64,000 nt of DNA. Origin: Loripinus fragilis (taxonomy: Eukaryota; Mollusca; Bivalvia; Lucinida; Lucinidae). The notes beneath the pieces were generated by a model. It saw only the letters and a program-made list of their open reading frames with translations, ran no database searches and was not told where the DNA came from. The stretch covers positions 65,808,223 through 65,872,222 of the forward strand of contig OZ026524.1 of assembly GCA_964019695.1 (NCBI GenBank), in the 5' to 3' direction. The position numbers and the translations under genes were made by a program. Positions 22,190 to 33,930 of this stretch are shown one piece after another. Positions within the stretch are counted from its first letter, which is position 1, and each line of letters starts with the position of its first letter.

Positions 22190-22634
22190 AAAATCAGTCG
22201 CCAAGAGGCCTTATTTTCTAGCTGTGCTTTGTCTTCTTCAGCTCACCGGTACATTACCACTATGCACTCAAAGGTTTAGATAAACAAGAATTGTCTGCCT
22301 ACAATTGTTTTTTTCTTACTCATAAATTTTAGCATATGTTTTGATTTAGAAAATTATTTTTCACAGACAAAAGGCCTGGCACTTCTTCACATGCGCGTGC
22401 GTGGTTGATCATTGAAATTAATGAAAAAGTTTGGTGCTCTTAACATACTTGTAAGAGCACCTACTGTGTCGACTGGTATCATTTATGTGTCCAATTAAGA
22501 CTTTCAGATTAATGTCACTAACTGCTAAACCCTTCTCTGTTTAAAACGTCTTCCATTGTCCTCTCCAGATCATCTTTTTCCTCCTTAGCTTTCTGATTGT
22601 TGAGTATTACCAAACATTAACTAGTTAACTATAG
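22190..22634 (+). other. Stretch with a fragment of repeat B
   Basis: GGTTTAGATAAACAAGAATTG..TCTTACTCATAAATTTTAGCATATGTTTTG at 22272-22345 is a diverged piece of repeat B. Otherwise nothing is recognised. Confidence 0.4.
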
Positions 22635-22649
22635 AGAATGACAACTGGT

Positions 22650-23992
22650 GCAGACCAAACTACACTTCTCAAACTTTATCAGTCACTAGTCCGTTCAAAA
22701 TTAGACTATGGCTGTATTATATATGGCTCTGCACGAAAATCATATCTTCAAATATTTGATCCTATACATAACCAAGGACTTAGGTTAGCTTTAGGAGCTT
22801 TTAGAACTTCTCCTATTGCTAGTCTCTATGTGGAAGCAGATGAACCATCATTTTACTCACGAAGAGAGAAACTCTCTTTGCAATATGCTATAAGACTTGC
22901 TGCTAACCCATCAAATCCTGCTAAAGAAGTTACATTCCCAGCAAATTATGTTGATTTATATGAACAAAAACCTAAAGCTATTAAATCATTATGCATCAGA
23001 ATTTCGCCAATCTTAGATTCTGCCAACATCAAACCACAAAATATTGAAAAACATTTTACACCAAATATTCCAGCTTGGTGTATGAAATCACCTGAAATAC
23101 TTTTTGATTGACATTCCGGGGAAAAATCTGAATCAAATCCACAATATTAAAAGATGCTTTCAGAAAAATGCAAAGTCGTTATAAGAATTACCAACAAATT
23201 TATACTGATGGGTCAAAGGAAGACTCAAAAATTGGCTGTGCTGTTATATCAGACAACCATAGTAATATGCAACGTATACCTGACGATTCATCAATTTTCA
23301 CTGCTGAAGCCAAAGCAATTGATCTAGCTTTAGATTTCATTAGCACTTGTGATGCTAACAATAAATTTATTATATTTTCTGACTCACTTTCTTTATTGAA
23401 AGCAATGAACCATACTAGTTCAAAGAATCCACAGATTCAGAAACTTTTAGAAAAATGTCATGAGCTTTTAGCTTATAAAGAAATTGTTCTCTGTTGGATT
23501 CCTAGTCATATAGGTATCCAAGGGAATGAGATGGTAGATAAGCAAGCAAAAACATCGCTTTCATTAAAACCAACTTCTTTTAAGATTCCATTTTCCAATT
23601 TTAAGCCATCTATCAATAAATATATCTTGGGAGAATGGCAAACTTCATGGAATAACAGCATGGAAATTAACTTTTTGACATCAAACCAAGTATTTGTGAA
23701 CATCAAACAGTTGTTGGAAACATTAAAAAAGAAGAAGTCATTTTAGCTCGACTCCGCTTAGGTCATACAAGAGTCACTCATTCATACTTACTGCAGGATG
23801 AAGAGCAGCCACAATGTGTTGGTTGTGGCGCACCATTTACTGTACGTCACTTCCTTTTGGAATGTGGCAACTTCGCACAAGTAAGAAATTATTGCATTTG
23901 TATTATTATTAGTAGTCACATCCATGTTGATAACATGAAACAGTTATTTCAAGATATACATATTGATAGTATTATGACATTTTTAAGATAAA
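22650..23992 (+). pseudogene. LINE ORF2 C-terminal relic: RT end, RNase H, CCHC-like knuckle
   Basis: Frame 1 (to 23111) has ADQTTLLKLYQSLVRSKLDY and LRLALGAFRTSPI, the post-RT region common to I/Nimb/Jockey LINEs. After a frameshift near 23110, frame 2 from 23168 has RNase H motifs: IYTDGSK (first acidic residue), FTAEAKAI (Glu), FIIFSDSLSLL (Asp) and CWIPSHIGIQGNEMVDKQAK (His and Asp). A further frameshift near 23695 leads to EEVILARLRLGHTRVTHSYL and CVGCGAPFTVRHFLLEC, a C-x2-C-x7-H-x4-C knuckle. At least two frameshifts abolish function. Confidence 0.9.
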
Positions 23993-24345
23993 TAAATATT
24001 TTTAACAAAATCTAATTGTTATTTTTAAAATCATGTTTTGTTTTACATTTGTATCAGATCATAATATAGATTCTTTACTGTTGTATCTTGTTCGGTTGGA
24101 AAACATGTACAGTTATCTGAATAGCTCTTTGAAACTGTCAGATATTGTGCGTGGTCTCTCCTGTTAACAATCGTATTGCAACTTGTCATCATTATACAAA
24201 CTCATTATCATCATTCATTTTATTTCTATCTTATAAATTTTTACTTTTTTCCATCAACATCATGTTTAGTTTAATACCGTCTGACGCTAATGACCCACAA
24301 GGGTTGATGCTTCGTTAAGCACCAAACAAACAAACAAAACAAACA
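22650..24345 (+). mobile_element. 5'-truncated non-LTR retrotransposon (I/Nimb-like LINE)
   Basis: A perfect 15-bp target duplication, AGAATGACAACTGGT, lies at 22635-22649 and 24346-24360, which fixes both ends. The body encodes the end of the reverse transcriptase ORF, an RNase H domain and a zinc-knuckle tail. It ends in TGACGCTAATGACCC, CTTCGTTAAGCACC and CAAAC repeats. The ATG of the first long frame lies in the target duplication and is not the element's own start. The element is dead on arrival (5' truncated) and now frameshifted. Confidence 0.95.
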
Positions 24346-24360
24346 AGAATGACAACTGGT

Positions 24361-25382
24361 CACCCTCACCATAACAATTTCTCTTCCCTATCTCTGTAGA
24401 TATTTCTTGTTTATACTTTCTGCCTTTTCTGTGAAATCAAATTTTCTCTGCCAATCCTCTTTCACCTTTTTCCTTCAACTCACCAACTGCGTCTTTTTTC
24501 AGTGTCTATTTCTCTGGGTATATCCTCCATATCACTCGCTTCTGCTGTTGCCTATTTTTGCCCCCATATCTGCTAGCTCGTTTCTCCTAAAGTCTTTACG
24601 AATCAGCACCCAGTGTATAGTGATTTACCATATTGCCTTTGGAATATATGTTGTTTTTGCATTCTTTTATCTTTGTCACTATTTCAATCTTTGATGTTGG
24701 TAATTTATTTTCAAAATCAGTTATAATTGCTGGTTGAGAGTCAGTGAAGAACTGTATAGATCTGAATGTTCTTGTTCAGTTAAGATTTCCATAGTTATGT
24801 GTATGCGGACAAGTGTCAGCTGTACATATACACTCATAATTATCCATAGGTGTGAAGTATTTGTTGTCGGTGCTGCAGTAGGGCCTACACTATATGATGC
24901 CGCTGGCAGGTTGACTTTTTATGAAAGCAAAATTATTTGTGATGTAAACAACCACAGACGTTCAATTGGGCATCAAATACGTGGTTACGTGTTTGAATTG
25001 GTTCACAAAATTCTATAAAAAGTCAATCTTGCTTTTATCATCATGAAAAATATAATAAACTGACGGGCAAAAGAAACGCTACATGCAATTTTTTTTAAAT
25101 AAATTACTCAGAAGGAAATTTAATTAGTGAAAGCAGTTGGAATATTTATGTATATTAGCCAACATGCCTGATAATCAAAAATCGATGAATTCAAATAACC
25201 CCGATACTTTACTCAATGTTCTGGGCATGGTTAGCCCGTGCAGCTCATGTTGGTGAACCAGATGCCTAACCTGACAAAATTCTAATATAGCCTTTCTTTT
25301 GTCCGTCAGTATAGGAGTCGTATATAGTGTTGATTGTTGAACATCGTCAAGACTTCTCGTGTAAGCCGCGGTGGTAAAAAGC
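24361..25382 (+). other. Unassigned stretch after the LINE
   Basis: Open frames at 24407-24694 and 24734-25018 have no recognised domains, and the first is low-complexity hydrophobic. I do not call a gene. Confidence 0.35.
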
Positions 25383-25690
25383 ATGCGCGAATCCAGAGGG
25401 GGGAACAGGGGGTACGGACACACACACACACACACACACTGAAAATCATAACGGTATATGCTTTCCTTGCAATACTGGTACCGATCCTCTGAAAAATCAC
25501 AAAGCTACCAAGGCAGCATTCAAAATTGGCCATTATCAGCCCGCCAGCAAAGCACCATTTAATGTTGTTTCGCTAGCTGGCCGATGATGGTACTGGTATT
25601 TGGATCCTCTCTCCCCTCATCAGCTAAAAAACGTTTTTAGAGCTTAGTTGGACTCCCTCTGACAAAACTTTCTGAATCAGCGCATGATTA
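25383..25690. mobile_element. Degenerate copy of TIR element I with hairpin core
   Basis: It starts GCATGCGCGAATCCAGAGGGG and ends CTGAATCAGCGCATG, a diverged version of CATGCGCGGATCCAG / CTGGATCCGCGCATG. The core 25537-25600 is the CAGCCCGCCAGCAAAGCACC hairpin. A CA microsatellite sits at about 25420-25438. Confidence 0.55.
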
Positions 25691-26116
25691 TTCAGCATGA
25701 CATTGGCTATTCAGACAGTTTTATGAATGCACACCACGCCTCAACCAACGCAAGTAATATGAAAAGAACACACAGTGTTTCATTCAATAATATTTTACAT
25801 ATCAAATAAATACACTCAATAAAATATCGAACATACAACATACATATCTCTCTATATATTTAACAACATAGTATGAGTTGTGACGTGGGGAAAACAACTT
25901 GTGCCATAAACGAAAAACAAATGCGCTAATCAGTACATAATTAAATGCGAAGAAAGTATAAGGATACCTTTTCTTGCTATGTATACCTGACCCCAAATTT
26001 ATGAAACTATTTTCATGCTCCACTCAAATGAGCATGACATTTCAAATGTTCATAAAACTATATTGCTATCAAATATGTTTGTGTATGTTTAAAACACTCA
26101 TATGCTGTATTAATCC

Positions 26117-26170
26117 TGCTAATAAATGTTAAAATGCCAACAATTGTTCCATTTTAACATTTATGAGCAG
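26117..26170. repeat. Hairpin with ~20-bp arms
   Basis: CTGCTAATAAATGTTAAAATG pairs with CATTTTAACATTTATGAGCAG. It is related to the hairpin at 55491-55520 and sits in a similar context (TCATGCTCA nearby). Confidence 0.6.
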
Positions 26171-26203
26171 AATATATTTCATGCTCAGTTGAGTTGAACA
26201 CAT

Positions 26204-26440
26204 GAGCCGCGACATGAGATTTCCAACAATGTGGGATGTACGACCAGTAAAGGCTCATACCAGCCTGTGCATACGTGCAGTCTGATCAGAGCCTTTTGCT
26301 AGTCGCTTAAATATTCTACAAGTATAAATCTACTAATGGAACATCATTTAGTGTTTCTAAGCTTAAAAGGAGGCTGCACATGCTCGTTTGAGTCTACACA
26401 TTTCAATATGCCACATTGTTGGAAATCACACGTCATTGCT
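26204..26440 (+). mobile_element. MITE family A, copy 3
   Basis: GAGCCGCGACATGAGATTTC start and GGAAATCACACGTCATTGCT end. Copy 4 lies 94 bp downstream in the opposite orientation, so the pair forms a large inverted repeat. Confidence 0.8.
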
Positions 26441-26534
26441 AAAATGGTTTCCTTCCACAATCAAAACAGCACCACCTTCTTATCCACCAGAACCTTTTAC
26501 TTTTGTAATATCAGCTCCGTCATAAGAGATATAT

Positions 26535-26771
26535 GAGCCACGACATGTGATTTCCAACAATTGGGCATTTTGACAAGTGTTGACTCAGACGAGCCTGTGC
26601 CGCCCCCTTTTAAGCTTAGAAACTCCAAATGACGTTCGGTCAGTAGCTTAACAGTCATAGAATATTCAAGCGACTAGCAAAGGCTCTGATCAGACTGCGC
26701 GTATGCGCAGGCTGGTCTGAGCTTTTGCTGGTCGCACATGACACATTGTTGGAAATCTCATCTCACGGCTC
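26535..26771 (-). mobile_element. MITE family A, copy 4
   Basis: GAGCCACGACATGTGATTTC start and TGGAAATCTCATCTCACGGCTC end. The internal order is reversed relative to copy 3. Confidence 0.8.
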
Positions 26772-27210
26772 ATTTTGAGTATTTTTGTTAGTTTTAAGGA
26801 CCCCAACTACATGTAGATTTAGCGTACATCCATGGCAAGCAAATTATGCTATAGCTAATGCATACATAATAAGTTTGGAGCTTGCATTCCTCTGTCGAAC
26901 CATGTCACGATAGCTTTTACAGCCACATCAAATTACAACACCCTCATATTTAAGCACCTTTAACGTAAGTTGGATAAAAATTATTAAAATAGTACATAAC
27001 AGTTACAATTGTGAATTTTCGAAAAGGATTTCAAAGTGAGGCTATAGAAAGAAACTTATTTATGTTATATCTCAAATTACTTAGGCCAATGTCAAACTTG
27101 CAAGCTCAAAAATATAACTGATTAAAGTTTTTCTGATCTTCAATGTCCTTGCGTACACATTACTATACGATGCGTACATAATTTTATTGCATAATCGTAA
27201 GGTTATGTAA

Positions 27211-28217
27211 TATACTGCTCAACAAAAGTCTAGCACGGATAAATAAAAATTTATTTTTATTTGAGCAAATGGCTTAAAGTTATAAAATATCTGCTGAAAT
27301 GATGGTTTGATATGTGATAAAGTTGAGGACAGCAATTGGTGTGCTTAAATTGGACTTCTACTGCGTCGTTCATTACTTTAAACAAGAGAGGGGTCAAAAA
27401 CGTGTTTCAACTGCATTATTGACAATGCAAAATTGATACAGTATCGGTTTATAAAGTCCTTTGTTTCCCAGTTTTGTCGAATTTGCCATTCTGAAAAAAA
27501 ATTAAGGTCATCTTCATTGAGCATTTGAAGCAAAAGTTGAGTCTTGATAACAACTAACGTCGTTGTTATAATGACGTTAACAAGGCAAAAACAGTGCTGT
27601 TTTCGTTGTGTAGGCATGCTTAATTTAAAGGGTTTTCTTGTTTAAGAGGATGCCAAAAGTGAGACAATTAAGGGCAAGGCACGTTCATAAAATTTTGTCC
27701 CTGGGTATTTAATTCATAAAAAATGACGTTAATCTGAAGTTGAGGCTAAGTGTAGGCGGTAACGCTATTTAAAGCAGACGTTTTCAAAGGATCAACTAAC
27801 AGAAATGTTCCTGGTACTTGTGCCACTCCAGCATCAAAAAGAGTACTTGACCGCTCGATTCAGTTCGCTGAAGAAGTAAAGAAGTGGAAAATACCATTTT
27901 GACGTCATAATGGAACGATAAAACGGGTATCAAACTTTGAAGTTATTAACGTTTTTCATCATTTAGAACCTTTTGCTTTACATTAGAATCAAAAGTTTAA
28001 ATGTTCGATGTAGACGTGTATCCTTTACATGCCCATAACCTCAAATTTAACGTCAATCCACTGACGCCTAACCAGATTACCTTTTGTCTGGCGGACACAA
28101 AAAAACGTAAATTTCAAGGTCCCCATACATGTTGATTACATCAAATAAAATGTTTCATGTTCATTCAAAGTGGGGCATCATATCAAAATCCGTGCTAAAC
28201 TTTAGTTGAGCAGTATA
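27211..28217. mobile_element. ~1-kb TIR element, Tc1/mariner-like ends
   Basis: The left end TATACTGCTCAACAAAAGTC..TAGCACGGAT is mirrored by ATCCGTGCTAAAC..TTAGTTGAGCAGTATA at the right. Flanking TA dinucleotides fit a Tc1/mariner target. Inside I find no intact transposase. A TTGTTATAATGACG and AACTAACGTCGTTGTTAT palindrome is near 27550-27580. Confidence 0.75.
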
Positions 28218-28461
28218 TATCTTTCAGATAAAATTACACACCTGACCACAAAATTACGCTACTCTAGAATATGATGATGAAAGGGGACACTTCCACTTTT
28301 GTTTTTGCTGTAAAAGAAACTGCCTAAAGTGATATATTTTTATTTTTTTTTAACTTTTGAAGGTTATGCACCTTCCTGATAAGCACGCCCTAGCAATGTA
28401 TCCCACTTCTGACGAAGCTAACAGAGGTTATACTGTACCTGTTTATAAAGGCTCTCTCGTG

Positions 28462-28690
28462 TATATTTGGACCTCGCAACGAGAAAACATGTCTTCGGTA
28501 CCAGTCTACTTAGCTGCAGAGACTAGCTAGAATATTGATTTTTGCATACAGGAATTATAGCTATCAAACTAACTAGAGAGCGAATAACAAAGGCGCTGAC
28601 CATGCTTCGCGGATGCGCAGGCTGGTCTGCACCTTTTGTTGTTCGCAAGAAACCGGGTCAAGTTTTCCCACGACAAGGCCCTTATAACAT
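28462..28690 (+). repeat. Dispersed repeat G, copy 1
   Basis: It shares GAGACTAGCTAGAA, GCGAATAACAAAGGCGCTGA, TGCGCAGGCTGGTCTGC and TTGTTGTTCGCAA with 59275-59512 and, weaker, 34605-34832. The GAGAAAAC / TTTTCTCG-type ends suggest a MITE. Confidence 0.65.
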
Positions 28691-29326
28691 TTATCAAGTC
28701 AGTTTTTTCTCGCCACGGGCCCTTATAAAATTAGTCAAATCTCTAAAATGGCAACTTTTCCTGCTACAATATTGTACACATGCACGAATCGCCCGTATCC
28801 ATGGGCCGGGCTGGCAGTCCTTTGCGCACTCTGGAAATTTCATGTAATACCTGAAAATAGATTGAAAATCTGCATTTAATCCATTTCTCCTGTAAGCTCA
28901 GTAACTTAACAAACTATCGACATGTGTAACTGCAGCAACAAGTCGTTACCGTAAATCTTCAATTACATTTCCAAAAAAAAATGATCATTTTAAACCATTT
29001 TTAAAAATAGAATTAAGTTATGCTCTTAAAATAAATCTGTTCACTGCAGCTGAAAACTGCATGGAAAAGTGAATAATCTTTTGGAGACAGGTGCTTTTCT
29101 CTTGTTGGTACAGATGTACCACGACCTATGACCAATGACCTTTTGGTCTTTCTGTTTCCAATGATTGATGCAGAAAGCGTAAAATGAGCCAGTCCGGCTG
29201 GAACATATGTGTATATCAAAGCTTTTCAAGTAAATGTAAATACACGCATGAAACACTTTTTTCTAGAACAACATATCAATATTGTAAATAGAGTCACACT
29301 TCAAAGCTTTTGGTTTATCTTTACAG
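28691..29326 (+). other. Unassigned stretch
   Basis: No gene recognised. It ends in TTTTGGTTTATCTTTACAG, a good splice acceptor for the next feature. Confidence 0.4.
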
Positions 29327-29374
29327 GTAATTATTAGCACAAGATGGCCTCGGCCCCCATTGACCTATTACGAG
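29327..29374 (+). CDS. Possible first coding exon (MASAPIDLLR)
   Basis: Between TCTTTACAG and G|GTACGC lies a 48-bp exon. It has a 17-base leader, then ATG in a good context (CAAGATGG), then MASAPIDLLR plus one base of the next codon. A short MAS..LLRG leader followed by the glycine motif exon would suit another short-chain dehydrogenase, and a tandem paralogue of the upstream gene is possible. I could not find the following exon. The splice signals are good, but the exon is very short, so chance is a real alternative. Confidence 0.35.
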
Positions 29375-30310
29375 GTACGCTTCTTCTTCATCTCTCCACT
29401 AATTATAGACAGTTATTTTTAACATAAATGCTTTTGTTTTGACAGTAATAATTTGTCAAGGTTTCCGAAGCTGGTAAAATGTTTACCCGAATTTTAGCTA
29501 CATGTATATTACTATGTTCTTGAAAATTAGAAACATTATTTCTAAAAATAGAAGATGAAAAACTACAGCCTTTGCAACTTTAATGTTCGTCTTTAAATGT
29601 ATGAACTATCTAAGACTATATAAGCCTGTATATGATTTTCGCAAGCAAATGGTTTGTTCCATACGCACGGAACGAAGTGGATATAGTATCATTAGCTTGC
29701 AAAGATGAAATATGAAACATAAATCGGGAAAAGATATAAAATCCACGCAGAACAAAAGCCTTATCACATGGAAAATGTCAGACCTAGACTAACGCATGTG
29801 TTTAGTTTTAGAACCATCACTGTATACAAAGAGCGTGCATTCTTGCGCACGCAAGGCACAATATAACTATACATTGATTAGACAGTATTCAGCCCAAAAT
29901 ACCAACGTTTACAGCACAGGGTATGTAATAAAAAAATCTTTATTTTTATACTGCCAGATTTTAAAAACGCAACTCTTGGATAGCAGCTTACATTTATGTC
30001 TCGAAAAATAAGCAAAACGATCATTTTGGTTGTATGTTAAAGAGCGTTCCAATGCGAGTAACACTTGAAAAACTTGTCCAATTTAAATTAATTTACAACA
30101 TTAAAAAATCAAACTGTTTGAGATAGGGGTTAACTGTTTCAAGTGACGAAATATTATCAGTGAAAGATTCCCTACTTCTTTAAATCAAGAAACACGAGAA
30201 AGATCAAATTTGTGTCATGAACTTAGGTAGCCATGTTGATCAGCAGGTCTGTGATACGTCTTTTATGCTAATTTGATGTTTATCTGTCTGTACCCTCTCA
30301 TTCGTTGGTA
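29375..30310 (+). other. Unassigned stretch
   Basis: No gene recognised. At 30165-30240, ATTCCCTACTTCTTTAAATCAAGAAACACGAGAA matches, in the opposite orientation, the sequence near 58590-58650; it is an old duplicated repeat. Confidence 0.4.
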
Positions 30311-31545
30311 TTACTTGACTTTTCGCTTCCTGTAAAGGCGGCGCCTCATGAATGCGTAATTTGGACTAAACTCCAGCTGTTAAGTTTTTAGACTTAATTT
30401 TTCGCAATAACTTTTTTATCTTCAATTTTAGCGAAATGTGTTCGCGATGAAAAGTATTCAGGAACATGTCCGCTAATCTGTGCTTAGATGCACTCTTTGA
30501 ACATTTTAAGCAAAGCGCAAATAAACTCAGTCAAAAAGTTACATTGCACCGCCCTAATTCAATTACTCAAGCGATGGATGGCTTGTTCAAAATACCTGAT
30601 TCGCTCGTGCGTTAAGCTAGTAGGGTCATCTCAAAACCGTTCATTTCATAGCACGTGCACAAAAGATAAATTGCACGTCATGCGATAACCCAGCCTTTGT
30701 TCCTACACATGAGCCTGCTTTAAGTTGATTCTGCATATGCAAGGTAAATTCTGAGTATGTTAACGGCAGTTTTATGTTTTGCACAGACTTCGAAAAGCGG
30801 GATATGCACCGCTTCCGAATATTTTTTGAAACTACCAAAGGGGTATACTGTCACGCCTATACGAATTTTACCTGTCAATAAAAGACTTAGAAATTTAGGA
30901 CAAATTCAATTTATTGCAAAATCTTCATCTATATACACAAAAATCTGTTTGCGCCACAAGCACAAGACCTTTTGGAGAAGTTGGCGGAAACTCTCCTCTA
31001 CAACTTTCATCGCGAACACATTTTGCTAAAATTGAAGATAAAAAAGTTATTGAGAAAAATTGAGTCTAAAAACTTAACAGCCGGAGTTTAGTCAACCTTA
31101 GGCAAAGGTAAAAACTGAAAAGAGGCGTGGTTTTATTCAAAAGTAACTGTATCATCATGTGCGACCACCTCAGTCATTTTTAGTCCTTAAAACGCCAGCA
31201 AAATAACTGCATCTGAAAATGTCTATTTAACATAAGCAGGAAGGCAAAAATTGTGGACCCAGATCAGACTGCCCCGGATTCACACTGTTTATCTATAAGG
31301 CTTCAATAGTTTAGTGGACGACAAAAACATACATTTTGTGATTATGCGCTTTAAGGGTTTATAAATGTGAGTTCAGTGTGTATACGGTTAGGATTTTAAT
31401 GAAATGCATGCACGTTTGCGCGGTTAACTCTTACCAAATTATAACTAAAACTTGATTTCCCTTCCTTAGCAGATGAAATAGCGGAACCACGCCCAGATAT
31501 GAATATCAAAATTGCCGCCTTTACAGTAAGCGAAAAGTCAAGTAA
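30311..31545. mobile_element. 1.2-kb TIR element with a nested 90-bp-armed inverted repeat
   Basis: Outer 32-bp ends TTACTTGACTTTTCGCTTCC..TGTAAAGGCGGC and their inverse at 31514-31545 differ at one base and are flanked by TA. Inside, 30363-30452 (GGACTAAACTCCAGCTGTTA..) is mirrored by 31004-31093, about 90 bp with few mismatches. The outer element has a diverged relative at 54787-55373 without this inner repeat, so the inner unit is probably a second element nested in the first. Confidence 0.8.
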
Positions 31546-32390
31546 TATAAAATTTCCTCTACTTAAGAAAAACAATGCATTTCAGTGACTAAAATTCATA
31601 CGAAGCAGTACAAGTAACGTCGTCGAGTTAAGTTTAACAATTAAAACTAATGTGTTGGTCGAAGAAGCTAGCTCATGATGACAACATCGATTACATTCAA
31701 CTGGCTTTTGAAAGATATAAAGGGGAGTCAGTGTTGCGTTTTTAAAGTCTCTCAGTATATATCTAAACCATATGCACATCTTTAGACCATAACATCAAAC
31801 ATTTGATTTTACAAAATATCTCTTAATTTTCCAAATTGTTCAACACTAGATAAGATAGGTTACAGCATGTACTTTTAATTCAAACATATTTTCTGTACAC
31901 GTTGACAGAGAAAGCTCTGTAATCATGGTAATTAAATTGAACAATAAAATGACCCAACTCATGCATTTCAAAGTTGAACTGGCTAATAAAGCCTGCACGT
32001 AGTCAAAACATTATTATGGTGGATAAAGTCGCAAGAGTACTGTAACATCATTTCATTTCCTGAAAGAATTATTAATATTATTATCATTCTGTTCCTTAAA
32101 TAACTAACTTTCCCTTTGATATAAAAAATGAAAAAACATTAATTCCATCAAAATTTTCAGATTTTTCATAATATATTAACTGAAACGCCGACTAGTTGAA
32201 CAATGGCCAGACAATGTACAGGGAGATATACGCATCAGGCTTCTTCTATAAGAATGCGCAATAATCTCACAGAATGTATTAATAAAGGATTGTAATTTGA
32301 TTTGGCATAACTTCATGATTTTGGACTGCATATCTTCGTTTGCTTCATTATTAAGAAGAAGAACCTAATCCCAAACTGTATAATACATAC
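31546..32390. other. Unassigned stretch, 3' of the Rdx-like exons
   Basis: On the minus strand a frame at about 32276-32190 after ATTCTGTGAG could supply a terminal exon for the Rdx-like gene (IIAHSYRRSLM.. to a stop). The acceptor is weak, and I do not call it. Confidence 0.3.
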
Positions 32391-32467
32391 CTCCTGTTCA
32401 GTAGGATAGCCACCCTGCTGTGTTCTAGAATACGTCAATCTCTTATTTATAAACACTTCAAACGAAT
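32391..32467 (-). CDS. Selenoprotein W/Rdx-like protein, exon 2 of those visible
   Basis: On the minus strand the exon follows GCATTTCAG and ends GAG|GTATGT. The two first bases complete the codon from the upstream exon (A+AT, Asn), then SFEVFINKRLTYSRTQQGGY and PTEQE follow. The Rdx family (selenoproteins W, T, V, H and MIEN1) has the same strand-turn: G.(S/A)FE(V/I).IN..L.(F/Y)S....GG(F/Y)P.E. This is the C-terminal half of the thioredoxin-like fold. Exact phase joining and unchanged spacing from the YP motif support the call. The terminal exon was not located. Confidence 0.7.
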
Positions 32468-32844
32468 CTGAAATGCATCAAATTGTATATACAAGTACAA
32501 ACTTGCTGCAAAATTGCAGTAAAAATGACACACAGCGAAAGCACACCTCTGCTCGCTTTGTATAAACCTAATTTCACCTACTTTTCTTTCACACCGTTTC
32601 AGTGATTGCTTTTTACCATTATTGCATTATATTTTAGTTTCGAGCATAAACATTGTCAATATATGAAAAACAGGTAAGCATGATCCTTTCCAATTACTAT
32701 TTTTTAAAAATCAAAATTTTGAGAGGGGCTTCTGGTTACAAATTCAGCTTGCTGTATTTTCAAGTATTGATTAATTAGAAGATAATGCAAACCAAAATAC
32801 ATATGTGATGTAACCCATATGGTTTAAAAGGCACAAAAAGAAAA

Positions 32845-33500
32845 AAGAAAAACTAGACGACCTGAAGTGCTCACCTGGGTCTGATATTTAGTCACAAGAT
32901 CTCTTTATCAATGTTTGACCAGGTCATGGTCAATCTAGGCTTATTATTTAAACACATTTTGCAAGGTCAAATATTCAAATGACCTACAAAGATATACAGA
33001 CCCAACAAACCAAGTCCTAATGTCATTGACCTTTAGGTTTCAGTTTTTAAGTGATTTACAATATATGGGCATGATGGCCATTGTAAAGTAGGTCTAGGTC
33101 AACTCAGACTCATCATTTGAGAGAACTTGGTAGAGCCCACATTCCCAATGCTATATACAATTTCCCAAACCCATTGGCCTTTTCATTCCAGAGATAATTT
33201 TTTAAAAGTATTTTACCTTGTATGGACGTGGTGGCCATCTTGGTCATGTGACCATATGAAATAAACAAATGAAGATTTTGATCCGGTTTGGTCCCAGGCA
33301 AATTTCCTCTTAAATTAGAAGCTCAATTCATTTACACCTGCTCTGACATCCAATTAGATGACATAAGAAAAAACAAATGGTATTTTTTAAAGTCTGCATA
33401 GCCATAAATAAAAAGTTCCTTGTCATCGTCAAACCGCACTTAAATATTAATGGCAATTTTAGTCCAAGGTTGGTCCCTAGCTTGTCCCTGGCTGAATTTG
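32845..33500. repeat. Dispersed repeat J (lies in the Rdx-like intron)
   Basis: GTGCTCACCTGGGTCTGATA, TGACCAGGTCATGGTCAATC and TTCAGTTTTTAAGTGATTTACAATATATGGGCATG form the translation-less block that I associate with a common mollusc intergenic repeat. Only one copy is in this window, so the assignment rests on memory. Confidence 0.35.
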
Positions 33501-33710
33501 CCGAAGAATTTCGGTAGATTCATTTCTTTTCGAAACCTGTGGGATCTTCACATGTAACGAAACGAAATAAAAGAAGAAAAAAGATCATGTTCAAAATTGT
33601 TTCTGTTGAGCCTATATTTGCTTGATATCGTCAATACCTCGAAAATTAGTCATGCGTCTTAAATGCTTGACATTGTCGTTATTTGTGTTAATAATTTTAA
33701 CAAAACGTTA

Positions 33711-33930
33711 TGCCCAGGTCACACATTCACGGATCACCTCGCCGGTTCTCCTACGGATTAAATCTCACGGATGACCCCGGAAAGGCCAATTTCCGTAGCC
33801 GGATACAGATCCACTATATACGTACGATTAAGTATTACTACGTATGATTACGGATGCAATACGGAAAGCTACGGACCAATACGGATTGCCACGAATGTAC
33901 ATCCGTGGCTAATCCGGTGTGACCTGGGCA
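33711..33930. mobile_element. 220-bp TIR element saturated with ACGGA words
   Basis: Ends TGCCCAGGTCACAC and GTGTGACCTGGGCA are a perfect 14-bp inverted repeat flanked by TTA (33708-33710 and 33931-33933). The interior is made of variants of TACGGA and TCACGGAT. Termini resemble those at 20235-22176 and 51980-53015. Confidence 0.88.

Noticed and set aside
22638..22649. ATG as a true start of the LINE protein
   Set aside because: The ATG belongs to the genomic target duplication, not to the element.
32190..32276. Terminal exon of the Rdx-like gene on the minus strand
   Set aside because: Phase would fit, but the acceptor GTGAG is poor and the residues do not match the family's C-terminal helix.
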